From Pseudomonas sp. ACN8 (GTDB lineage Bacteria > Pseudomonadota > Gammaproteobacteria > Pseudomonadales > Pseudomonadaceae), in the NCBI RefSeq assembly GCF_002303925.1, contig NZ_MRCS01000027.1, positions 1-64,000 of the forward strand: 64,000 nt of DNA, in the 5' to 3' direction. Below the pieces are notes generated by a model, which saw nothing but the letters and a program-made list of their open reading frames with translations, was not told where the DNA came from and made no database searches. Shown in pieces: positions 51,446 through 60,436 of this stretch. Numbering within the stretch: position 1 is the first letter of the stretch; each line of letters starts with the position of its first letter. The position numbers and the translations under genes were made by a program.

Positions 51446-52291
51446 TTAACGCGGCAACTTCAGGTTATTCCACACCGCCAGGCTCGCTTCAGCCTGGTTC
51501 AGTGTGTAGAAGTGCAGCCCTGGAGCGCCACCCTGCAGCAGTTGTTCGCACATCTCGGTGATGACCTGTTCGCCAAAGCGCTGAATGCTTTGGGTGTCGT
51601 CGCCGTAGGCTTCCAGTTGCTTGCGGATCCAGCGCGGGATTTCCGCACCGCAGGCATCGGAGAAACGCGCCAGCTTGCTGTAGTTGGTGATCGGCATGAT
51701 GCCCGGCACGATCGGGATGTTCACGCCCAGCGCCCGCACGCGTTCGACGAAGTAGAAGTAGCAGTCGGCGTTGAAGAAGTACTGGGTGATCGCACTGTCG
51801 GCGCCAGCGTTGGCCTTACGCACGAAGTTGGCCACATCGTCTTCGAAATTGCGCGCTTGCGGATGCATTTCCGGGTAAGCAGCGACTTCGATGTGGAAAT
51901 GATCACCGGTTTCTTCGCGAATGAATTCAACCAGGTCATTGGCGTGGCGCATTTCACCACTGGCCATGCCCATGCCCGAAGGCAGGTCACCGCGCAGGGC
52001 GACGATACGCGTGATGCCGGCGGCTTTGTACTGGGCCAGCAGGCCGCGCAGGTCAGCTTTGCTATCGCCCACGCAGGACATGTGCGGAGCGGCAGGGATT
52101 TTGACTTCGCTTTCGAGCTGCAACACGGTGTTCAGCGTGCGATCACGGGTCGAACCGCCGGCGCCGTAGGTGCAGGAGAAGAAATCGGGGTTGTAGGCGG
52201 CCAGCTGGCGAGCAGTGGCGAGCAGCTTTTCTTGCCCAGCATCGGTCTTCGTAGGGAAGAACTCGAAGCTGTAGCGACGATCTTGGGACAT
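51446..52291 (-). CDS. metF: 5,10-methylenetetrahydrofolate reductase
   Basis: FAD enzyme that makes 5-methyl-THF for methionine regeneration. 281 residues from the ATG at 52291. Motifs: RRYSFEFFPTKTDAGQEKL, FFSCTYGAGGSTRDRTL, IVALRGDLPSG, IEVAAYPEMHPQA, QYFFNADCYFYFVERVRA and GLHFYTLNQ. It lies 158 bp downstream of ahcY on the same strand; a REPIN fills the gap. Joint control by the SAH riboswitch is plausible. Confidence 0.96.
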   Translation of the reverse strand: MSQDRRYSFEFFPTKTDAGQEKLLATARQLAAYNPDFFSCTYGAGGSTRDRTLNTVLQLESEVKIPAAPHMSCVGDSKADLRGLLAQYKAAGITRIVALRGDLPSGMGMASGEMRHANDLVEFIREETGDHFHIEVAAYPEMHPQARNFEDDVANFVRKANAGADSAITQYFFNADCYFYFVERVRALGVNIPIVPGIMPITNYSKLARFSDACGAEIPRWIRKQLEAYGDDTQSIQRFGEQVITEMCEQLLQGGAPGLHFYTLNQAEASLAVWNNLKLPR

Positions 52292-52331
52292 GGTCATATC
52301 CTTGGAAACTCATAAGGCAAGCACCGACCAT

Positions 52332-52433
52332 CTGTAGGAGCGAGCATGCTCGCGATGGACGTCAACGATAACGCGTACATTCTGGTTAAACGCGTTGCCG
52401 TGACGTTTTTCGCGAGCAAGCTCGCTCCTACAG
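52332..52433. repeat. Long REPIN between ahcY and metF
   Basis: A 102-bp GTAGG-type unit with CGCGATGGACGTCAACGATA inside. The left palindrome reads GCGAGCATGCTCGC and the right GCGAGCAAGCTCGC. It lies in the spacer of a presumed ahcY-metF operon. Confidence 0.95.
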
Positions 52434-52449
52434 GGGAGGCGTCAGCCGA

Positions 52450-53859
52450 TCAGTAGCGGTAAGCGTGCGGCTTGAACGGACCTTCGACGGTCACGCCGAT
52501 GTAGTCGGCCTGGGTCTTGGTCAGTTGAGTCACGACGCCGCCGAAGCCGCGGACCATTTCCAGGGCCACTTCTTCGTCGAGTTTCTTCGGCAGTACTTCA
52601 ACAGTCAGGCGCTCGGCTTTCTGGGCTGGCGACAGGTCGGCGTACTTCTGGCCGAACAGGAAGATCTGCGCCAGAACCTGGTTGGCGAACGAACCGTCCA
52701 TGATACGGCTCGGGTGGCCGGTGGCGTTACCCAGGTTAACCAGACGGCCTTCGGCCAGCAGGATCAGGTAGTCGTCATTCTGTGGGTCGAAATCGCCAGC
52801 GCCGGTACGGTGGATCTTGTGAACCTGCGGCTTCACTTCTTCCCATGCCCAGTTCTTGCGCATGAAAGCGGTGTCGATTTCGTTGTCGAAGTGACCGATG
52901 TTGCAGACAACAGCGCGCTTCTTCAGGGCCTTGAGCATGTTCGCGTCGCAAACATTGACGTTGCCGGTGGTGGTCACGATCAGGTCGATCTTGCCCAGCA
53001 GCGCTTTGTCGATGCTCGCTTCGGTACCGGTGTTGATACCATCGATGAACGGCGAAACCAGTTCGAAACCGTCCATGCAGGCTTGCATGGCGCAGATCGG
53101 GTCGACTTCGGACACTTTAACGATCATGCCTTCCTGACGCAGGGACTGGGCCGAACCCTTGCCCACGTCGCCGTAGCCGATGACCAGCGCTTGCTTGCCG
53201 GACAGCAGGTGGTCGGTGCCGCGCTTGATCGCATCGTTCAGGCTGTGACGGCAGCCGTACTTGTTGTCGTTCTTGCTCTTGGTCACCGAGTCGTTGACGT
53301 TGATGGCCGGGATTTTCAGCTCGCCCTTGGCCAGCATGTCCAGCAGGCGGTGAACGCCGGTGGTGGTTTCTTCGGTCACGCCGTGGACGCGTTCCAGAAC
53401 GGCTGGGTATTTCTTGTGCAGCAGTTCGGTCAGATCGCCGCCATCGTCGAGGATCATGTTGGCGTCCCATGGCTGGCCATCCTTGAGGATGGTCTGCTCC
53501 AGGCACCACTCGTACTCTTGCTCGGTCTCGCCTTTCCAGGCGAAGACCGGGATGCCGGCAGCGGCGATGGAAGCGGCAGCCTGGTCCTGAGTCGAGAAAA
53601 TGTTGCAGGACGACCAGCGCACTTCGGCACCCAGGGCAACCAGGGTTTCGATCAGCACGGCAGTCTGAATGGTCATGTGGATGCAGCCGAGGATTTTTGC
53701 GCCCTTGAGCGGTTGCTCTTCGGAGTACTTGCGACGCAGACCCATCAGAGCCGGCATTTCGGACTCGGCGATGATGGTTTCGCGACGGCCCCAGGCAGCC
53801 AGGGACATGTCGGCGACTTTGTAGTCGGTAAAATCTGCAGGCGTGATAACAGCGCTCAT
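52450..53859 (-). CDS. ahcY: Adenosylhomocysteinase
   Basis: NAD-dependent hydrolysis of S-adenosylhomocysteine to adenosine and homocysteine, relieving product inhibition of methyltransferases. 469 residues. Motifs: CIHMTIQTAVLIETL, SSCNIFSTQDQAAASI, the NAD loop VIGYGDVGKGSAQSL, VVCNIGHFDNEID and the C-terminal KPHAYRY. The ATG at 53859 has GGAGGCTC upstream. A longer in-frame reading would translate through the riboswitch and is rejected. Confidence 0.97.
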   Translation of the reverse strand: MSAVITPADFTDYKVADMSLAAWGRRETIIAESEMPALMGLRRKYSEEQPLKGAKILGCIHMTIQTAVLIETLVALGAEVRWSSCNIFSTQDQAAASIAAAGIPVFAWKGETEQEYEWCLEQTILKDGQPWDANMILDDGGDLTELLHKKYPAVLERVHGVTEETTTGVHRLLDMLAKGELKIPAINVNDSVTKSKNDNKYGCRHSLNDAIKRGTDHLLSGKQALVIGYGDVGKGSAQSLRQEGMIVKVSEVDPICAMQACMDGFELVSPFIDGINTGTEASIDKALLGKIDLIVTTTGNVNVCDANMLKALKKRAVVCNIGHFDNEIDTAFMRKNWAWEEVKPQVHKIHRTGAGDFDPQNDDYLILLAEGRLVNLGNATGHPSRIMDGSFANQVLAQIFLFGQKYADLSPAQKAERLTVEVLPKKLDEEVALEMVRGFGGVVTQLTKTQADYIGVTVEGPFKPHAYRY

Positions 53860-53889
53860 GAAGAGCCTCCATTCGTAATGTATGCGAAT

Positions 53890-53982
53890 GGGCGCCGTTG
53901 TGCGTTTAGTGTCCGGCCAGTGAAGGCCAGGCAACGCCCCATCCGAGCCTGACAGGTCAAACCTGCTGCAGCGCCCCTCGGA
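53890..53982 (-). promoter_or_regulatory. S-adenosylhomocysteine (SAH) riboswitch
   Basis: Read on the minus strand, the ahcY leader contains CCGAGGGGCGCTGCAGCAGG, then CAGGCTCGG and, ~45 nt on, AACGGCGCCC. CCGAG pairs with CTCGG, and GGGCGC pairs with GCGCCC, in the order expected of the SAH riboswitch. The usual GAGCGC/GCGCTC helix is changed at both partners to GGGCGC/GCGCCC, so pairing is kept. It ends ~30 bp before the ahcY start. Ligand binding should raise ahcY expression. Confidence 0.9.
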
Positions 53983-54035
53983 CAGGTGGCGGGAAAACGG
54001 TAGCAATTGAAGATGACCGTTTTGAAACGGTGGCG

Positions 54036-54063
54036 ATTATAGCGGGCTCTGCTGATCTTCCAA
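54036..54063 (-). promoter_or_regulatory. Sigma70-type promoter of ahcY
   Basis: On the minus strand, TTGGAA (54058-54063), 16 bp, TATAAT (54036-54041). The start point would fall near 54028, ~46 nt before the riboswitch. A small ACCGTTT-CA-AAACGGT hairpin lies in the leader between. Confidence 0.75.
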
Positions 54064-54183
54064 AGCGTTTCTGTCGTTCAATGTCCGAACGGTAATCGAG
54101 ACCATAGATGATGCTCAATAGAGCTCTGGGGCGGGCTCTGCCATGATGGTCAGCATCATTCGGCAAGACGCTCAGGAGTGAAC
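54064..54183. other. Rest of the ahcY-thioesterase divergent intergenic region
   Basis: The 53860-54183 gap (324 bp) holds the ahcY ribosome site, the riboswitch and the ahcY promoter on the minus strand, and whatever drives the thioesterase on the plus strand. In 54064-54183 I find only a ribosome site (CAGGAGTG at 54173-54180) and no confident promoter boxes. Confidence 0.4.
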
Positions 54184-54588
54184 ATGAATTTCCACACCCG
54201 CAAATGGGTAAAACCCGAAGACCTCAACCCCAACGGCACGCTGTTCGGCGGCAGCCTGCTGCGCTGGATCGACGAAGAGGCGGCGATCTACGCCATCGTT
54301 CAGTTGGGCAACCAGCGTGTGGTCACCAAGTACATTTCCGAAATCAACTTCGTCAGCGCCTCGCGCCAGGGCGACATCATCGAACTGGGCATCACGGCGA
54401 CCGAGTTCGGCCGCACCTCGATCACCCTGACGTGTGAAGTGCGCAACAAGATCACCCGCAAGAGCATCCTCACCGTTGAAAAAATGGTGTTCGTGAACCT
54501 CGGTGAAGACGGCTTGCCGGCGCCTCACGGCCGGACCGAGATCAAGTACGTCAAGGACCAGTTCAAGAATGATGACGCCGGTCAGTGA
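54184..54588 (+). CDS. Acyl-CoA thioesterase (hotdog fold, YciA-like)
   Basis: A 134-residue single-hotdog thioesterase. It has HTRKWVKPEDLNPNGTLFGG, the active-site helix SLLRWIDEEAAIYA (acidic residue in the DEEA stretch) and FVSASRQGDIIELG. It probably hydrolyses medium or short acyl-CoAs; exact substrate unknown. ATG at 54184 with AGGAGTG upstream; a GTG two codons earlier is possible. Stands alone, followed by a REP pair. Confidence 0.9.
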   Translation: MNFHTRKWVKPEDLNPNGTLFGGSLLRWIDEEAAIYAIVQLGNQRVVTKYISEINFVSASRQGDIIELGITATEFGRTSITLTCEVRNKITRKSILTVEKMVFVNLGEDGLPAPHGRTEIKYVKDQFKNDDAGQ

Positions 54589-54603
54589 GATCGGTGGTGT
54601 CCC

Positions 54604-54668
54604 CATCGCGAGCAGGCTCGCTCCCACATGGGCGGCGCTTTACCTGTGGGAGCGAGCCTGCTCGCGAA
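54604..54668. repeat. REP pair, inward-facing
   Basis: CATCGCGAGCAGGCTCGCTC from 54604 and GGAGCGAGCCTGCTCGCGA to 54667, with ~18 bp between. It lies between the thioesterase and the transporter gene, both on the plus strand. Confidence 0.95.
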
Positions 54669-54764
54669 AGCGGTTCTGTATTCACCGAAGATTTGTCTGG
54701 GGTACTGAACAGCCGTGAGCCCCGCGTGTCGTAGCTAAATAGCCCGCCACCGGTTGCGTATCCC

Positions 54765-55634
54765 ATGAACTCGGCACAAGACGGCAAGACCCCGAACCTT
54801 TCGGCGCAAGAAGAGCACGAGGTCGAAAAGAGCCAGCCGCCCCGCGCCGCGGTGCTGCACGAGATCATCCGTACACAGGGCGATCAGGAGCTGGACCGCA
54901 GCATTGCCGCGTTATGGTGGTCGGCGCTGGCGGCGGGGTTGACCATGGGCCTGTCGCTGATGGGCATGGGGTTGCTCAATTCGCGCCTGCCGGATGGCGA
55001 AGGATTCAAGGTGATCGCGAGTTTCGGTTATTGCGCCGGTTTTCTCGCGGTGATCCTCGCCCGTCAGCAACTGTTCACCGAAAACACCCTGACCGCCGTG
55101 CTGCCGGTGATGACCAGGCCGACGCTGGCCAACTTCGGCCGGTTGCTACGGCTGTGGACGGTGGTATTGGTCGGCAACCTCTGCGGCACCTTGCTGGTGG
55201 CGTATGTGATGCTGGAACTGCCGATTTTCGACAGCAAGACTGACGTGGCCTTTCTCGACATCGGACGCAAGGTCATGGAAAACCACGCCAGCCAGATGTT
55301 CGCCAAGGGCATCATCTCCGGATGGATGATCGCCACCATGGTCTGGATGATCCCGTCCATGGAGAGCGCCAAGATGTGGATCATCATCCTCATCACCTAC
55401 TTCATGGCGCTGGGGGATTTCACCCACATCGTGGTCGGTTCGCTGGAGGTGTCGTATCTGGTGTTTGCCGGCGAGTTGCCGTGGAGTGATTTCTGGCTGG
55501 TGTTCGCCGGGCCGACGCTGGCGGGGAACATCATCGGTGGCAGTTTTATTTTCGCACTGATCAGCCATGCGCAGATTCGCAGCGAAAGCGGAGCAGCCCC
55601 TTCGGACAAGAAGCGAAGCACTGATTCGCCATGA
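54765..55634 (+). CDS. Formate/nitrite transporter family protein (YfdC-like)
   Basis: A 289-residue membrane protein of the FNT channel family. A polar ~45-residue N-terminal extension leads to six hydrophobic segments. These include WWSALAAGLTMGLSLMGMGL, CAGFLAVILARQQLFTENTL, LWTVVLVGNLCGTLLVAYVM and IIILITYFMALGDFTHIVVG. The QLFTENTL and GNLCGT blocks match the FNT half-helix motifs. The length and extension fit the YfdC subgroup, whose substrate is not established. It precedes the toxin-like gene by 141 bp. Confidence 0.88.
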   Translation: MNSAQDGKTPNLSAQEEHEVEKSQPPRAAVLHEIIRTQGDQELDRSIAALWWSALAAGLTMGLSLMGMGLLNSRLPDGEGFKVIASFGYCAGFLAVILARQQLFTENTLTAVLPVMTRPTLANFGRLLRLWTVVLVGNLCGTLLVAYVMLELPIFDSKTDVAFLDIGRKVMENHASQMFAKGIISGWMIATMVWMIPSMESAKMWIIILITYFMALGDFTHIVVGSLEVSYLVFAGELPWSDFWLVFAGPTLAGNIIGGSFIFALISHAQIRSESGAAPSDKKRSTDSP

Positions 55635-55775
55635 AGAGCCTATGTTCGTACGGCACGGGTGGTAACCGGCTACCACCTTTGCAGTTGCTGCGCGAGCCAC
55701 GCTGGTGCACGGGCTGACTGGCGAACTTTCTTCACTCTGCGTACAGGGCCCGCTTCTCGATCAAGGAATCGATTA

Positions 55776-58700
55776 ATGGCCACACCGTCACTCCCTCCAC
55801 ATTTGACTGCCCTGTTGGCGGTCGCTCGAAAGATTCAAACGCTGTTTGCCGCCCGCTCCTCATTGCAGGTGGTTGCCGCTCGAGATTTGCAGAAGACTCT
55901 GCGCTGCAATTATCCGCAATTGGTGATTACTGACAGCACCCCGGTACTGATGTCACCGCAATACGAGTATGTCGATCAAGCGGTCCGCAAAGCGCGGTTC
56001 AGCCGCTCCTCCATGACGGATGAACTGATCAACCGCTTCGTCGATGACAAGCTGGTTGATTACAGTGAAGGCCAGGTCATTACGGATCAGCCCGACGCGC
56101 AACCTGTGGTGCCGGGTGCCCTGAAGAACTTCGATGCCCAGACCGCCGTCAATGACTGTGGTGCCCGTTTGCTCCAGCTTTGCCAGCAGGCGTTGCTGGA
56201 GGACTGGAGCGAACTGTCGGAAACCGCGCAAACTCGCTTCGAACTTCTGGCTGCACTGCTCAAGGATGCACTCAGGGACGTGGCCTGCCAGACACCAACG
56301 CTCGATGCCAAGCAGCAACAGATGATAGCGGACGTCCTGCAAACGCCGGATAACAACCTGCGCACAGGAACGACCCGTGCTTATCTGATCGATCACTGGG
56401 GCGAGCAGGGCGGCAAGCAGTTTGAGCTGCTCAGGGGCATGGTGCTGGTATCAAGTCAGGGCGCCACCACCGACGTCGTCCTGTTTACCCTGGCCGCAGG
56501 TATCGAGGTATTTGCTTCCCTGGCCGCGCTGGGAGCGGCGTTATTCAACCGTATGACCGGACTGGCGCCCGAGAGCTTGATGCAATGGCGCCTGTTTGAA
56601 CCCGATACAAACATTTTCGACGGTTTCGCCTTGACCTTTCTGGTCAAGCAACTGGCCGACCTGGAGTACGCGGTCGCCCATGGCCGTGGCTCGCCCTATT
56701 GGAGCGCAGCCTTGCTGGACCGGGCTCACGAGTTGGCGACCGGTGACTTTGACAGCCTTGATCTCAAGCCACATAGCGACCTGCAACGACTGTACGCGGC
56801 CATGCCGCTTTGGCTGAAACAGGCCAATCGTGATGTCCGTGGCTTGTTCAGCGAGTACTTCGAAGCGCTGGGCACGCTGTTCAAGCAGGCGGACTGGAAG
56901 TTCTTCAGCGACGGCCTGCCATCGATTCTCGATTACACCCGGCAAAAGCTCATGGACAAGTATCCACAGCCCGAGACGCTGAAACCCGATGACGTGGTGG
57001 TCACCATTCATACCGTCAGGGGGGGTTCCGCGGCAGGCGGTTTTCCGGTGAGAATCATCACCACTTTGCTCAATGTCGCCCTGGAAAACCTGGGGGGGCT
57101 GCCGGGCAACTCCATCACCCTCAAGCGCAGGGACGGCAGTGCGGTGCCCTCATGGATGACGCCTGAGACCATCAAGCAGTGGATCAGCGAAGTCGACATC
57201 GGCCAGAACTATCCCGCTCTTATTGCTTCCTCGCTCAAAGATGACGAGGTTGAAGTGAGCTGGAGGCGTCGTCGCTTTCTCCAGCAATTGCGCATTGAAC
57301 TACCCATGCTCGCCCTGGAACTGTTTGCTCGCGGTCAGGCCGGTTTTACGCGCACCGCTTACCGGATGGTGGTAGCGGTCATGAGCAAGCGGGCCGAGGA
57401 TCGCTACGTGGCACAGAAGGCTATCGTGTTGCGCCCGTTGACCTTCAAGGCGGGTGCACTGAGCGAACCGGACACTGTGACCAACATGTTTGTGATTGGT
57501 CCCAGGGATTTCGAGCAGGGGCCGCAAATCCTCTACTGCCCTATGAGCGCAACGAAGTTGCAGGCGTTCGCCAGTCATCAGGCATTGTTCGAGGCCATCA
57601 AGCGACCAGGCCAATTGCAGCAACAGGTTCTGGCCTGGATGAGCGAGACCGGCCGCGCGACTTATCAGGCTGGCGGGTTCCAGGACCCTCACTTCAACAG
57701 TATTGATGGCCTGACGATGTTGATCGACGCCATGACCAGCAAGCCGGCCCAGCTTGGACGCGAGGAGGTCGAAGGCGATTACGGTGATCACCTTTATAAA
57801 AGTCAGGTCCAGGCGCTTATGGAGCAAGCGGACCGGCAGTCGGTGTCCAACAGCGAAAACCGCTGGGCGCGCCGCAAGGAGGGTTTGTACCTGGGGCTGA
57901 ACAGTGTCATGCCGTTTGTCACGGGGCCGCTAGCTGCGGTGGGCTGGTTGTTGGTGGCCTGGGATGTTCAACAGCAAATCAATGTGGTCCGCGGCAATAA
58001 GGCAGAAGGCAAGGAGGTGGCCATGGCCGGTTTCCTGATGAACATGGCGTTGGTGATGGCGCATTACTCGCGCACAAACATCGAAAGCGCTCTGGATGAA
58101 GCATCGTCCAGCGAGACTCAGGAAGCGTCGCAGGGCGCCCGGATCATTGATGCAGACGTAGTGCCGGGCGAAGCGGTTGTTCCCGTCGTCGCATCAGACA
58201 ACCCCCAGGTACTGACGCCGCAAACGTCCGTCGCGCGCGCCTTGTGCATGCCGACCGCGCGGGTCGACTATGGCTGGATAACGCCCTCCAGTCGATTGAC
58301 GGCCTCTCAGGAGGCCAGCCTGAACGCCTTTACGGTATCTGAACCCCAACGAGCCGAGTCGATTACCAGCGGCCTGAACACAGGGTTGCATGAAGCCCTT
58401 GGTCAGTTGTATGTCCATGTCAAGGATGACTGGTTCAAGGTGTCGAGGTTCTCCGAAGGGGTTCGGATTGCATCGGCAGAGAGCGATGGGCGTCCAGGTC
58501 CGTGGCTCAAGTCCAATGGTCGTGGGGGATGGATGCTGGACCTGAGACTGCGTTTGCTCGGGGGAAGCTCGAGCGAGCAGGCGTCGACGACGGCTCAGGC
58601 GGGCGTTGAACTGAAAACGCGATTTGATGCGCTCTATGCCGAATTCGACGGGCAGGCCTGGGTGGAGGTGAATACGCAGGAAGCGCTCGCTAAAGTTCAG

Positions 58701-60380
58701 AACCCTGCAACGGGTATCAGGCAGCTCAGCAGTGAGCTCGCCAGGGTTGAAACCTTGGGAGGCCGGGCGAAACAACTGTCGGAGTTGCTCGAACAGCGTC
58801 GTCGGTTTGAAGTCGTGAGCGGGTTTTCGACGATGCGCAGCGCATTCCTGGGCCGGCAGATCCGTTGCCTGCGGGCGCAAATCGTACTCAAGTCGGCGTT
58901 ACGGCAATTGCGTTATACCGAGTTGGGCGGGCCGCAACAGGATATCAGCGTCCTGAGCCTGAGTGATTTTGCCCGTACATCCATCACCTCACAAAACCGC
59001 CTCGCCTTGTTTCAGTTGGGCAAGCTTCATGAGCAGGTCATCGGTCTCCATCGTCAAGCGTATCTACTGCTTGGGCAGATGCGCAGAACGGCCGTTACCG
59101 GCGATGCTCAACTCAGCGAACTGGACGTCGCGCCCTGGGCGGACCAAAGGGCGATGGTCGCCTGGCAGGAAGCCGGTTTACGCCCGAAAATGTTGTATTG
59201 CCTCAAGCAATCCACGGTAGGGCAACCCCTGGAACAGTTGGCGCGGATCACACTGCTCTGCCAGGTGAAACTCTCGACCTATCGGCGGTTGCAGGGCGCA
59301 GAACGCCCGGAACTGGAGACGCGGATTCGGGTGATGAATGACGTGATCGACGCACTCGCCTGGGCCGATGTCCGGCTGGGCAGGCTGAGCGGAACGTCAG
59401 GCGATTTTTTTGACCAGGCCGCATTCAATGACTTTCGAAAATACCTGCAGCAACTGCGCGCAAATGTCCTGAAGGATGTCCTCAAGCAGTATGCGCAGCG
59501 TGCCGGTGAAACACGGAAAAAGCAGTTTGCCGGGCAAACGCTCAGGGTCCAAAGCCGTGAATGGGGAGCGTTAATCGGCGAAAAGTCACTCAATCCCGAC
59601 ATTGGCGATGCTCTGACCTTTACCGATCCCTACAGCCGGCGGGTCTACGCGACCTTTGAAAAAACCACGACGTCCGGCCAGGTGGACTGGACATTGCGGC
59701 GTGTACCAGGGGCGCCCGTATCGAGTGCCTTGCACTACCTCAGGGCCGCCGAGCTCAAGCAACTCGGTGAGCGCTGCAGGGAGCGGTTGCCGACCCTGGA
59801 GGCCGATCTGCGCCTGGCGCCACGCACCATCAGGAGGGAGCTCGAGGCATTGGCGCAAAGCATGCTGCAATTGCGCGAGCACTTTGCAGGCGAGGCCCCG
59901 ATCGACAAGCAGTGGCACCAGCAGATGACTGACCAGGCCAGCGACCTGAAAACCCTCGCCCGTGAGGCATATGCACGTATGGTGCTGGCCCGTGAACCGA
60001 CGGCGGCGGGGGTCGAGGACCTGTTGGCCGAAGGCGTCATATCAATCAAGGAAGTACCCGGCACCGGTATCGTGTCGGGTGAAGGCAGGGCGCCACTGTT
60101 TCGCTGCTTCTACATCAGCAAGGTGGCCCCCTCCAGCGACGCCGTGACGACCCCGCAAATCATCTGGTTCGCCCACTTTCGCTATCCTGTCGGCACCGTC
60201 AGCCGCAGTGGTGTGGACTTTTCCAGGGCCTATCTGCGCCGTTACGCCGATCCCTATCTTAGCTTCGAGCAACGTTTGGGCGAGGCCCGTGATCTGGAAC
60301 GACGGCTGAGCCTGATGCGCTCCACCCTTGACCCGAAATCGGCACAACAACTGTTTTTCACTGAGGGCCCCGTGAGCTGA
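55776..60380 (+). CDS. Very large toxin-like protein of unknown function
   Basis: A 1534-residue protein; I do not recognise it with certainty. It has no signal peptide. Most of it is helical and charged. Hydrophobic stretches lie at about 233-257 (VVLFTLAAGIEVFASLAALG), 706-735 (MPFVTGPLAAVGWLLVAWDV) and 747-762 (VAMAGFLMNMALVMA), a layout seen in translocating toxins. The C-terminal IWFAHFRYPVG..FSRAYLRRYADP and overall size recall the Pseudomonas 'dermonecrotic toxin'/DUF6543 proteins; that is a recollection, not a search. Start ATG at 55776 follows AAGGAATC. No immunity or secretion gene is obvious nearby. Confidence 0.55.
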   Translation: MATPSLPPHLTALLAVARKIQTLFAARSSLQVVAARDLQKTLRCNYPQLVITDSTPVLMSPQYEYVDQAVRKARFSRSSMTDELINRFVDDKLVDYSEGQVITDQPDAQPVVPGALKNFDAQTAVNDCGARLLQLCQQALLEDWSELSETAQTRFELLAALLKDALRDVACQTPTLDAKQQQMIADVLQTPDNNLRTGTTRAYLIDHWGEQGGKQFELLRGMVLVSSQGATTDVVLFTLAAGIEVFASLAALGAALFNRMTGLAPESLMQWRLFEPDTNIFDGFALTFLVKQLADLEYAVAHGRGSPYWSAALLDRAHELATGDFDSLDLKPHSDLQRLYAAMPLWLKQANRDVRGLFSEYFEALGTLFKQADWKFFSDGLPSILDYTRQKLMDKYPQPETLKPDDVVVTIHTVRGGSAAGGFPVRIITTLLNVALENLGGLPGNSITLKRRDGSAVPSWMTPETIKQWISEVDIGQNYPALIASSLKDDEVEVSWRRRRFLQQLRIELPMLALELFARGQAGFTRTAYRMVVAVMSKRAEDRYVAQKAIVLRPLTFKAGALSEPDTVTNMFVIGPRDFEQGPQILYCPMSATKLQAFASHQALFEAIKRPGQLQQQVLAWMSETGRATYQAGGFQDPHFNSIDGLTMLIDAMTSKPAQLGREEVEGDYGDHLYKSQVQALMEQADRQSVSNSENRWARRKEGLYLGLNSVMPFVTGPLAAVGWLLVAWDVQQQINVVRGNKAEGKEVAMAGFLMNMALVMAHYSRTNIESALDEASSSETQEASQGARIIDADVVPGEAVVPVVASDNPQVLTPQTSVARALCMPTARVDYGWITPSSRLTASQEASLNAFTVSEPQRAESITSGLNTGLHEALGQLYVHVKDDWFKVSRFSEGVRIASAESDGRPGPWLKSNGRGGWMLDLRLRLLGGSSSEQASTTAQAGVELKTRFDALYAEFDGQAWVEVNTQEALAKVQNPATGIRQLSSELARVETLGGRAKQLSELLEQRRRFEVVSGFSTMRSAFLGRQIRCLRAQIVLKSALRQLRYTELGGPQQDISVLSLSDFARTSITSQNRLALFQLGKLHEQVIGLHRQAYLLLGQMRRTAVTGDAQLSELDVAPWADQRAMVAWQEAGLRPKMLYCLKQSTVGQPLEQLARITLLCQVKLSTYRRLQGAERPELETRIRVMNDVIDALAWADVRLGRLSGTSGDFFDQAAFNDFRKYLQQLRANVLKDVLKQYAQRAGETRKKQFAGQTLRVQSREWGALIGEKSLNPDIGDALTFTDPYSRRVYATFEKTTTSGQVDWTLRRVPGAPVSSALHYLRAAELKQLGERCRERLPTLEADLRLAPRTIRRELEALAQSMLQLREHFAGEAPIDKQWHQQMTDQASDLKTLAREAYARMVLAREPTAAGVEDLLAEGVISIKEVPGTGIVSGEGRAPLFRCFYISKVAPSSDAVTTPQIIWFAHFRYPVGTVSRSGVDFSRAYLRRYADPYLSFEQRLGEARDLERRLSLMRSTLDPKSAQQLFFTEGPVS

Positions 60381-60436
60381 AAAGCCCGATCCTGTAGTCG
60401 TCTTGACCCGCGGGGGCTGAGCCTGGGTTACCAGGT

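Noticed and set aside
52465..53952. Plus-strand open frame (495 codons) over ahcY
   Set aside because: Antisense to the fully conserved adenosylhomocysteinase; no motif in its translation.
53860..54006. Upstream extension of ahcY
   Set aside because: The longer in-frame start would translate through the SAH riboswitch. The shorter start has a strong ribosome site and the family N-terminus.
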